DNA of 64,000 nucleotides from Kingella denitrificans ATCC 33394. Lineage in GTDB: Bacteria; Pseudomonadota; Gammaproteobacteria; Burkholderiales; Neisseriaceae. The notes under the pieces are model-generated. The model saw only the letters and a list, made by a program, of their open reading frames with translations, ran no database searches and was not told where the DNA came from. The DNA lies in the NCBI RefSeq assembly GCF_000190695.1, contig NZ_GL870929.1, forward strand, positions 97,012-161,011. The letters run 5' to 3'. Positions 16,811-23,956 of the stretch are shown piece by piece. Within the stretch, counting starts at the first letter, position 1, and each line of letters opens with the position of its first letter. The position numbers and the translations under genes are program-made.

Positions 16811-17914
16811 TCAGTCTTTCACATACACGACTTGAACGTCGTAATCGTCTTCGTTCCAATCGTCTTCTTCATCGGCAAACGTGTCCGCCCATTCCGCTTC
16901 TTTGGACAACGACGAATCCAAGCCGCTTTCCAGCCGCAGCACCGACAGCAGGTGGTACATATCGGCAGGGATGGGGGCTTCAAACGACAGCCATTCGCCC
17001 GATTTGGGGTGGATGAAGCTCAAACGGTGGGCGTGCAGGGCTTGGCGTGCCAGCTGCTTCACGGTTTCCTTCACGGCGGGCGAGCAGGCGTGGCGCGGGT
17101 TGCCGTACACGGGGTCGCCTGCCAGCGGGTGGCGGGCTTCGCGCATGTGCACGCGGATTTGGTGTGTGCGTCCCGTTTCCAAGCGGCATTCGATATAGCT
17201 GTGCGCCTGATAGCGTTCCAGCACGGACACATGGGTCACGGCTTCTTTGCCGCCGAATTTGACCACGGCCATTTTCAGGCGGTTGTGCGGGTCGCGGCCG
17301 ATGAGCGTTTCGATTTTGCCGTCAAACGGGACGATGCCGTCTGCCACGGCGCGATAAATCCGCTTCACGCTGCGGTTTTGCAGCTGCTGCACCAAGTGGT
17401 TTTGCGCGGGCAGTGTTTTGGCCACCACCATCAGGCCGCTGGTGTCTTTGTCCAAGCGGTGTACGATGCCGGCGCGCGGCACTTGGCCCAATTCGGGGCA
17501 GTGTGCGAGCAGGCCGTTGAGCAGCGTGCCTGTCCAGTTGCCGGCGGCGGGGTGAACCACCAAACCGGCGGGTTTGTTCAGCACAATCACGCTGTCGTCT
17601 TCATACACGATGTCCAAATCCATGGCTTCTGGTTCGAAGGCTTGGTTTTCATCGCTGGGCTGAATCTGCACGCGCAGGAGTTCGCCGCCGATAAGTTTGT
17701 GTTTGGGGCTGGCGGTTTGGCCGTTGCATTGCACCAGCCCGTCTTTAATCCACGAGGTGATGCGGCTGCGCGAATAATCGGGCAGCAGTTTGGCCAATGC
17801 GGCGTCCAGCCGTGTGCCGGCCAGTTCGTTGGGCACGGTCAGGTCGATGCAGGCTGCCTGTTCGCTTTCGCCTTCTGCCCAGTCGGATTCGGTTGTTTCA
17901 AAAGTGGTGTTCAT
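16811..17914 (-). CDS. rluD: 23S rRNA pseudouridine(1911/1915/1917) synthase
   Basis: Modifies helix 69 of 23S rRNA. S4 RNA-binding domain (about residues 25-90), catalytic HRLDKDTSGLMVVAK with the active Asp, and the C-terminal RLETGRTHQIRVHM motif. The 367-aa protein carries an acidic tail (ADTFADEEDDWNEDDYDVQ) longer than in E. coli. Starts at ATG 17914; a DUS encodes AACID near the N-terminus. Confidence 0.94.
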   Translation of the reverse strand: MNTTFETTESDWAEGESEQAACIDLTVPNELAGTRLDAALAKLLPDYSRSRITSWIKDGLVQCNGQTASPKHKLIGGELLRVQIQPSDENQAFEPEAMDLDIVYEDDSVIVLNKPAGLVVHPAAGNWTGTLLNGLLAHCPELGQVPRAGIVHRLDKDTSGLMVVAKTLPAQNHLVQQLQNRSVKRIYRAVADGIVPFDGKIETLIGRDPHNRLKMAVVKFGGKEAVTHVSVLERYQAHSYIECRLETGRTHQIRVHMREARHPLAGDPVYGNPRHACSPAVKETVKQLARQALHAHRLSFIHPKSGEWLSFEAPIPADMYHLLSVLRLESGLDSSLSKEAEWADTFADEEDDWNEDDYDVQVVYVKD

Positions 17915-17938
17915 GGTGTGCTTTCTGATTCGGTGTGG

Positions 17939-17996
17939 GTGCAGGCTGCTTTTCGGGTTATACGCGGTGTCTACGGGCTTTAAAAGCAGCCTGCAC
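17939..17996. repeat. DUS inverted repeat next to CREE 2
   Basis: 15-bp arms (17939-17953, 17982-17996), immediately adjacent (2 bp) to CREE copy 2. Lies upstream of rluD and could end transcription from the P-loop gene. Confidence 0.65.
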
Positions 17997-17998
17997 GT

Positions 17999-18104
17999 TA
18001 TAGTGGATTAAAATTGCAATGATACGGCGTTGGCTCGCCTTGACGTACTACCTGTACGCCTTGCGGCTCGCCGCCTTGTCTCATTTTTATTTTAATCCAC
18101 TATA
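17999..18104. mobile_element. Correia repeat (CREE/nemis), copy 2
   Basis: 106 bp with perfect ends TATAGTGGATTAA and TTAATCCACTATA. Same orientation and nearly the same interior as copy 1. Its right 18 bp lie inside the reading frame of the P-loop gene and supply that gene's last five codons and stop. Confidence 0.93.
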
Positions 18105-18572
18105 AAGCGGGGCGTGTTCCGGCCAATGGATTTCGCCGTCCACGGGGTTTTGGTTCAGCCGTTCGTAGCTGCGACGCACGTCGTCTTCCGGCACGCCGTG
18201 CAGGTTGGGAAAAAAATAATGCAGGCGGTACACTTCGGTGCAAAAACCGTGCGCCTGTGCCGTTTCCAGTTGCGCCAGACAGGTTTTGGCTTTTTGGTTG
18301 GGGTTGGCGTTAATCACCAGCATATCGCGTTCGGGCTGCCGCCACCCTTGGGCAAAGGCTTCGTGCTGCCGCTGCATGTTGCGGCGGTGGGCTTCGGCAA
18401 AACGCTCGAAATCGAAGCGGTACACGCCGTCCGGCCCGGTCAATGCGGCATCGTTGTCGATATGGACGATTTCGGCATGCGGGTAATCGCGTAAGAATTC
18501 GGCAATTTTCTGACGGGCAAAGGTGGATTTGCCTGCGCCTTCGTGTCCGCGCAACAGGATGAATTTTTGCAT
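18087..18572 (-). CDS. P-loop kinase-like ATPase with a CREE-derived C-terminus
   Basis: 161 aa. Walker A LLRGHEGAGKSTFARQKI at about residues 5-22 and an HIDNDAAL segment suggest an AAA_33/zeta-toxin-like nucleotide kinase fold; substrate unknown. ATG 18572 (MQKFILLRG) is chosen because the P-loop then sits normally close to the N-terminus; no clear Shine-Dalgarno. The last residues YSGLK and the stop are read from the end of CREE 2, so the native C-terminus has been replaced or trimmed. It may still be functional because the P-loop core is intact. 18 bp downstream of DUF58 in the same direction. Confidence 0.7.
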   Translation of the reverse strand: MQKFILLRGHEGAGKSTFARQKIAEFLRDYPHAEIVHIDNDAALTGPDGVYRFDFERFAEAHRRNMQRQHEAFAQGWRQPERDMLVINANPNQKAKTCLAQLETAQAHGFCTEVYRLHYFFPNLHGVPEDDVRRSYERLNQNPVDGEIHWPEHAPLYSGLK

Positions 18573-18589
18573 GTGCAGGCTGCTTTCGT

Positions 18590-19555
18590 TTACATCAGTG
18601 CCAGCGCGGTCAGGCATTTTTCGCGCATGCCGTTTTGCGGCGGAATCGTGCTGCCGGGCAGCTCCAGCGTGTAGCGGTGTTGGTGCCGTTCGGCCAGCAG
18701 CACGCGGTGGGTCATCAGGCCGGCCAGCGTGTCTTTGGGCGTACCGGGCGGATAGTCTTTGTAGGAAATGGTTTCGTCTTGATGCCGGAGCAGCGGCTCG
18801 TCAAACACTTTGTCCATCAGTTCGCCGCGTTTGGCATAGGTTTTCCATGCGACGTGTTGCAGGCTGTTGCCGGCTTGGTGCGGGTTCAGATAGGCAATGT
18901 CTTCGCCGTGCATTCCGGCGTGCTGCGCAGGTTCGTCCGATACGGCGGCCAAATCCCCGCCCCAATGGCTGTGCTCCAAAGGCGCGGCAAAGGCAATGTT
19001 TTCAGACGGCCAAAGCAGCCTGCACTCGGCGCAGAACAGCCCGAACGGCGCGCTGGTGGACACGGTGATGTGCAAAGGCTGCGGGAAATATCCGCGCTGC
19101 GCAATGGGGATTTCCCACACGTTTTGCGCCTGCCATTGGTTTTCCTGCGACAGCGTGACTTCGTGCCACTGCGGTTCGGCGGGTGCAGGCTGCTTTGGCA
19201 GGTGCGCGCCTTCGTCGTGCCACCACAAAAGGCGGCTTTGGCGCGTGTGGGCGGAAAAGCGGATATGCGCCTTGGCCGTGCCGCCGGCAAACACTTCGCC
19301 CGTGCAGGCAGCCTGCACATTCAGCCCCATCAGCTGCCGCTGCGTGAGCAATGCCGACACGCCGATAAAGCCGATGACCCAAAAACACACGGCATAGGCC
19401 ACGTTCACTTGATAATTGGCCGCGCCAATCCAAACCGCCGCACTCAACGCCAGCATCACCAAACTCAATTTGGTGGGGCGCAGGCGGATATACCGCCGCG
19501 TGACGAGCGTTTCGCCCTGCAAAGGCAGGCAGGCCTCCCATTTACGCTGCGACAT
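18590..19555 (-). CDS. DUF58 family protein (MoxR-associated)
   Basis: 321 aa: two transmembrane segments (about residues 30-70), then a soluble part with the DUF58 core (EDIAYLNPHQAGNSLQ, then VAWKTYAKRGELMDKVFDE). DUF58 proteins are co-encoded with MoxR ATPases and thought to act with them in assembling or chaperoning cell-envelope or VWA proteins. Two DUS are in frame (KQPAPAEP and AACTGEV). Overlaps the end of moxR by 14 bp, so translationally coupled. Confidence 0.85.
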   Translation of the reverse strand: MSQRKWEACLPLQGETLVTRRYIRLRPTKLSLVMLALSAAVWIGAANYQVNVAYAVCFWVIGFIGVSALLTQRQLMGLNVQAACTGEVFAGGTAKAHIRFSAHTRQSRLLWWHDEGAHLPKQPAPAEPQWHEVTLSQENQWQAQNVWEIPIAQRGYFPQPLHITVSTSAPFGLFCAECRLLWPSENIAFAAPLEHSHWGGDLAAVSDEPAQHAGMHGEDIAYLNPHQAGNSLQHVAWKTYAKRGELMDKVFDEPLLRHQDETISYKDYPPGTPKDTLAGLMTHRVLLAERHQHRYTLELPGSTIPPQNGMREKCLTALALM

Positions 19556-20447
19556 GTTCCAAGATTTCCGCTAATAATTGGCGGCTGCCCTGCTGCTGCA
19601 ACGACTGCACGCGGTGGTTGGTGACGGGCAGCCACACGGCTTTCACGTCTTCCGGCACCACAAAATCGCGCCCGTCCAAAAACGCCCACGCCTTGGCCGC
19701 ATTCACCACCGCCAAACCCGCGCGCGGGCTCAAACCCACGGTGAACAGGCCGGTGCGCCGCGTTGCCGAAACCAGTCGGTACACATAATCGGCAATCGCT
19801 TCCGACACGGTAATTTGCCGCACTTTGGTTTGCCATTGCAACACGGTTTCTGGTGAACCGACGGCTTGGATTTGCCGAATCAGCGCGCGGCGGTCGCCTT
19901 TGAAATACAGGTTTTTTTCCGATTCCGCGGCAGGATAGCCCATGCTCAAACGCATCATAAAACGGTCGAGCTGGCTTTCGGGCAGCGGGAAGGTGCCCAG
20001 TTGCTCGGACGGGTTTTGCGTGGCCGCCACCAAAAACGGTTTGGGCAGGCGATAGGTTTTGCCGTCCACGGATACCTGTCCTTCCTCCATCGCTTCCAGC
20101 AAGGCAGACTGCACTTTGGGTGAGGCGCGGTTGATTTCGTCCGCCAGCACGAAGCTGTGGAACACGGGGCCCGGATGGAATTTGAATGAGCCGTCGCCGG
20201 GCACGAACACGTTCACGCCGAGCAAATCGGCCGGCAGCATGTCGTTGGTAAACTGGACGCGCTGGTAACGCAGGCCGAGCACCGCCGCCAAAGATGTGGC
20301 CAACGTGGTTTTGCCGACGCCGGGCACGTCTTCCAATAAAACGTGCCCGCCCGCCAGAATGCAGGCGACCAGTTGTTTCAAAATCGGCTCTTTGCCCAGG
20401 ATGACGGTGTTGAGTTGTTGGAATAAGGGGGATAGGGTGGGGTTCAT
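19542..20447 (-). CDS. MoxR family AAA+ ATPase
   Basis: 301 aa. Walker A EDVPGVGKTTLA at about residues 38-49, Walker B/sensor VLADEINRASPKVQSALLEAM, and the EGQVSVDGKTYRLP MoxR signature, followed by the lid domain. Chaperone-like ATPase paired with the overlapping DUF58 gene. A CREE lies 92 bp upstream of its ATG. Confidence 0.9.
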   Translation of the reverse strand: MNPTLSPLFQQLNTVILGKEPILKQLVACILAGGHVLLEDVPGVGKTTLATSLAAVLGLRYQRVQFTNDMLPADLLGVNVFVPGDGSFKFHPGPVFHSFVLADEINRASPKVQSALLEAMEEGQVSVDGKTYRLPKPFLVAATQNPSEQLGTFPLPESQLDRFMMRLSMGYPAAESEKNLYFKGDRRALIRQIQAVGSPETVLQWQTKVRQITVSEAIADYVYRLVSATRRTGLFTVGLSPRAGLAVVNAAKAWAFLDGRDFVVPEDVKAVWLPVTNHRVQSLQQQGSRQLLAEILEHVAA

Positions 20448-20538
20448 GGTGTGTTTCGGAAAGGGATTGGCGCGAAAAAAGCAGCCTGCACTTTTCGGGG
20501 CGGCGGTTTGCTGCGCCTGAATTGTTTTATCTTATTGA

Positions 20539-20644
20539 TATAGTGGATTAAAATAAAAATGAGACAAGGCGGCGAGCCGCAAGGCGTACAAGTAGTACGT
20601 CAAGGCGAGCCAACGCCGTATCATTACGATTTTAATTCACTATA
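20539..20644. mobile_element. Correia repeat (CREE/nemis), copy 3, opposite orientation
   Basis: 106 bp, left end TATAGTGGATTAA, right end TTAATTCACTATA (one mismatch). The interior is the reverse complement of copies 1 and 2. It sits in the 262-bp gap between pilR and moxR, where it could terminate pilR transcripts or offer promoter sequence to moxR. The rest of the gap holds one DUS (about 20477-20491) and a partial DUS (about 20672-20682). Confidence 0.92.
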
Positions 20645-20709
20645 AATCAATCTATTGCTTTAATTTCCAAGGTGCAGGCTGCCTGATGTGCCGCCCGATT
20701 CGGTGCGGT

Positions 20710-22350
20710 TTATTCGATATTCAGGCGTTCCAAACGGTAGCGCATGGAACGGAAGCTGATGCCCAGCATTTTGGCCGCCTGCGTGCGGTTGTTCTGCGTA
20801 ATCTTCAAGGCGGATTGCAAAATCTGCCTTTCGACATCGTCCAAATAATCCTGAATCTGCGTGTGGCCCATTTGGAAATTCGGCAGGCCGTTCACGACCG
20901 AGTGTTGGCTGCCATCGTTTTCCATCGGCTCGGGTTTGTTCAGCGGATCGAGGTTGATTTGCAGGTCGTCCACGTCAATCACGCCGTCGGCCGAAAGTGC
21001 CACCGCGCGCTCCAAAATGTTTTCCAGTTCGCGGAAGTTGCCCGGGTAATTGTAGTGCAGCAGGGCTTGGCGCGCTTCTTCGGTCATGGAGATATTGCCG
21101 ACTTGGTGGCGGTTCAGAATGTGTTGAATCAGCCCCCACAAGTCTTCGTGCATGTCGCGCAGGGACGGCATGTTCAGCGTGACCACGTTCAGGCGGTAGA
21201 ACAAGTCTTGGCGGAACGCGCCGCTTTCCACCAGTGCGGCAAGGTTTTTGTGGGTGGCGGAAATAATCCGCACGTCCACTTTAACTTCCTGCGCATCGCC
21301 GATTCGGCGCACAGCTTTCTCTTGAATCGCCCGCAACAGCTTCACCTGCATGGCCAGCGGCAAATCCGCCACTTCGTCCAAAAACAGCGTGCCGCCGTGT
21401 GCGTGTTGGAAGAAGCCCAAGCGGTCTTGGTCTGCGCCGGTGAAGCTGCCTTTTTTGTAACCGAAAAATTCGCTTTCCATCAGGTTTTCGGGAATCGCGC
21501 CGCAGTTCACGGCGATAAACGGTGCGTCTTTGCGCGGCGAAAGTTCGTGGATGCTGCGTGCAGCCTGCTCTTTACCCGAACCGCTTTCGCCCGAGATATA
21601 CACGGGCACATTGGCAGAGGCGAGTTTGCGGATGAGCTGGCGCACCTGTTCGATTTGCGGCGAAGAGCCCAAAAGGCGCGGCAAATCGGGCGCTACGGTT
21701 AAGCCGCTGCCGCTGGTTTCGTGTACGATTTCTTCGGTTTTGGCGGCGTTCGATTTGGTTTTGCGGTTGGAGACGGGTTTCACGCCGGGTTCGGGAAGCG
21801 CATCGGTATCTTTTTCAGTATTGGCAATGGCTTGCGCTGCTTCGTTCAGGCTTTCCAATGCTGCCTGCCATTCGCTGTCGTCGCTCAATTCGGCCATGTT
21901 TTCGGCTGCTGCTGCTTTTTTGGGTGCAGGCTGCTTTTTCTCTGCCGCTGCGGGCGGCGCATCGTTTTCTTCCTGCACCTTAATGGCCGATTTTACCAGC
22001 GTGCGCAGTTGCGACAGGGTGATGGGTTTTTGCAGATAATCGAATGCGCCGACTTTCAATGCCTGCACCGCTTGGTCAGCATTGCCGAACGCCGTAATCA
22101 CGGCAACGGGCGTGTCGGTTTGCTGCTTCACGATGTGCTGCACCACTTCCAGGCCCGAGCCGTCCGGCATACGCATATCGGTCAGCACCAGCGAATAACG
22201 GTTTTTGTCCAGTTTTTTCTTGGCTGCTGTAACGCCTTCGGCCGTGTCCACCGATAAGCCCATTTTCATGAGCGTCATTTCCATCAAATCGCGGATGTCG
22301 GCCTCGTCGTCCACCACCAAAACTGGGCGGTTCAAGCTGTTTTTACTCAT
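20710..22350 (-). CDS. pilR: sigma-54-dependent response regulator PilR
   Basis: 546 aa. Receiver domain (1-125) with phosphoacceptor in VLTDMRMPDG, a long Ala/Lys/Glu linker (about 128-225) that includes the DUS-encoded KKQPAPKK, an AAA+ domain with GESGSGKEQAARSIH and the sigma-54 contact loop GSFTGA (Ser variant of GAFTGA, which I also recall in Pseudomonas PilR), and a Fis-type helix-turn-helix with RSMRYRLERL. PilR activates type IV pilin transcription. Overlaps pilS by 8 bp; AGGA precedes its ATG. Pathogenic Neisseria are reported to have lost functional PilSR control, while Kingella uses it for pilA. Confidence 0.9.
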   Translation of the reverse strand: MSKNSLNRPVLVVDDEADIRDLMEMTLMKMGLSVDTAEGVTAAKKKLDKNRYSLVLTDMRMPDGSGLEVVQHIVKQQTDTPVAVITAFGNADQAVQALKVGAFDYLQKPITLSQLRTLVKSAIKVQEENDAPPAAAEKKQPAPKKAAAAENMAELSDDSEWQAALESLNEAAQAIANTEKDTDALPEPGVKPVSNRKTKSNAAKTEEIVHETSGSGLTVAPDLPRLLGSSPQIEQVRQLIRKLASANVPVYISGESGSGKEQAARSIHELSPRKDAPFIAVNCGAIPENLMESEFFGYKKGSFTGADQDRLGFFQHAHGGTLFLDEVADLPLAMQVKLLRAIQEKAVRRIGDAQEVKVDVRIISATHKNLAALVESGAFRQDLFYRLNVVTLNMPSLRDMHEDLWGLIQHILNRHQVGNISMTEEARQALLHYNYPGNFRELENILERAVALSADGVIDVDDLQINLDPLNKPEPMENDGSQHSVVNGLPNFQMGHTQIQDYLDDVERQILQSALKITQNNRTQAAKMLGISFRSMRYRLERLNIE

Positions 22351-23947
22351 CTGTTTTCCTTTTCATGCTTAATTCGAATGTTTTGGTGTCTGGTTGGTAC
22401 TGCAAATTGCCATGATTGGCGTGCGCCAGTTCGCGCGAAACATACAGCCCCAAACCCGTGCCGGCTTCATGCGTGGTCTGGAAAGGCTCGAACAGGTGCG
22501 GCAGGAGTTCGGGCACCACGCCGCCGCCGTCGTCCGCCACCTGTATCACAATATCTTTGCCCGACACGTAAATGCGCACAATCACGCTGTCGCGGATTTT
22601 TTTACTGTGCCGCCAAGCATTGTTGCACAAATTCCATAAAATCTGCTGCAAATGCTGCGGGTCGAAACGGCCGACCAGGTTTTGCGGGTGGATTTCCATG
22701 TGCAGGCAGCCTGCACTTTGCGGATGGCTTAATTGGAACTCCTGTTGGAAATTTTGCCAGAAGGTTTTCAGTTCGATGTCCTGTATATCGGCCTTATTGC
22801 GTTTGTTCAGCGCAGAAATGTCTTCGATCATCTTATCGATGCGCGAAATGTTTTTTTCCACCATATTGGTCAGCTTGGTGATTTGCGGTTGTTGGTATTC
22901 GTCGCTTTCGCGCAGCAAATCGCTGGCATGGCGGATGGTGGACAGCGGATTGCGGATTTCGTGCGCCAAATTGGATGTGAGCACGCCCAGTGCCGCCAGT
23001 TTCAGTGTTTGTGCTTCGCGTTCCCGTTCGGCTTGATCACGGATAAACAGCATGAGCAGTTCGGTTTCTTCCTGCACCAGCGGAATGGCGCGGACATATA
23101 CCTGCGTTCCATGCACCGTAATATTATGGCGGCAGGAGGCCGTTGGGCGCAGCGACCATGTATCCACCACGCTTTGTAAATCCTCTACAGGTTCGTTGAG
23201 CTTGAGTTCGGGAATGATTTCCTGCGCTTGCTGGTTAAACAGCCAGGCTTTGCATTGCCGGTCCAATACGATCACGCCCTCCTGCACACGGTTGAGCACA
23301 ATATCGTTCAGGCCGCTGATTCGGTCGAATGCGGTTTTCTGTTTTTTGAGCCTCTGGTTGACGTGTGCCAGATATTCTGCGGAAAACGAAGTAAGCAGCG
23401 GCACCAGATAACACACGGCGATGGAGAAAAGCTGGCTGGTAATGAGCGTGAAATTTTTATGGATGCCTTCCGTTGACCATAAATCCATGGCGAAAGCGGC
23501 ATCAATGACAATCAGCAAGGAGGCATAGCTGCCGTAAATCAGCGGAAAGCGGCCGTAGCTCAGCAGGCAGGAAGTGGCCAGAAAAGGCAGCATCAAAATG
23601 CCGAAGCCCGAACGCATGCCGCCGGTCAGGAACATGAGCACGGCAATCATCGTAATATCGACCACCGCACTGATGTTGGGCAGTGTGTTTTTTTTCTGCA
23701 ACGCCCAATTCGGGTAAAACAGGCTGACCAGAATAATCATGCTGTACATGCCGCACCATACAAACAGCCAGCTTTGGTTTTGAATCAGCGGCGCGAAGGA
23801 AAGGTGGGTGATGGGAACGCGCAGGCTGTTGATGGCAATCAAAAATATCAGGAACGAGAACAGGATGGTTACCCGTGCGATATTGATGAGCTTCAGCAGG
23901 TATTGTGTCTGCATGTCCCAGTCTAATAATTTTTCGGCTTTCGACAT
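22343..23947 (-). CDS. pilS: sensor histidine kinase PilS
   Basis: 534 aa: about six transmembrane segments in the first 200 residues, a PAS-like domain (about 205-300), phosphoacceptor H-box NLAHEIRNPLSTIRHASDLL, then HATPase with N-box WNLCNNAWRHS, DDGGGV and GTGLGLYVS. All kinase motifs are intact. Cognate kinase of the overlapping pilR. AGGA 7 nt before ATG. parC ends 10 bp downstream of its start codon, so pilSR may be read through from parC. Confidence 0.9.
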   Translation of the reverse strand: MSKAEKLLDWDMQTQYLLKLINIARVTILFSFLIFLIAINSLRVPITHLSFAPLIQNQSWLFVWCGMYSMIILVSLFYPNWALQKKNTLPNISAVVDITMIAVLMFLTGGMRSGFGILMLPFLATSCLLSYGRFPLIYGSYASLLIVIDAAFAMDLWSTEGIHKNFTLITSQLFSIAVCYLVPLLTSFSAEYLAHVNQRLKKQKTAFDRISGLNDIVLNRVQEGVIVLDRQCKAWLFNQQAQEIIPELKLNEPVEDLQSVVDTWSLRPTASCRHNITVHGTQVYVRAIPLVQEETELLMLFIRDQAEREREAQTLKLAALGVLTSNLAHEIRNPLSTIRHASDLLRESDEYQQPQITKLTNMVEKNISRIDKMIEDISALNKRNKADIQDIELKTFWQNFQQEFQLSHPQSAGCLHMEIHPQNLVGRFDPQHLQQILWNLCNNAWRHSKKIRDSVIVRIYVSGKDIVIQVADDGGGVVPELLPHLFEPFQTTHEAGTGLGLYVSRELAHANHGNLQYQPDTKTFELSMKRKTDE

Positions 23948-23956
23948 GGCGGATTC

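Noticed and set aside
15524..20644. Insertion sequence or integron suspected from three repeated elements
   Set aside because: Elements are 106 bp, carry no ORF and match CREE; no transposase or attC structure in the window.
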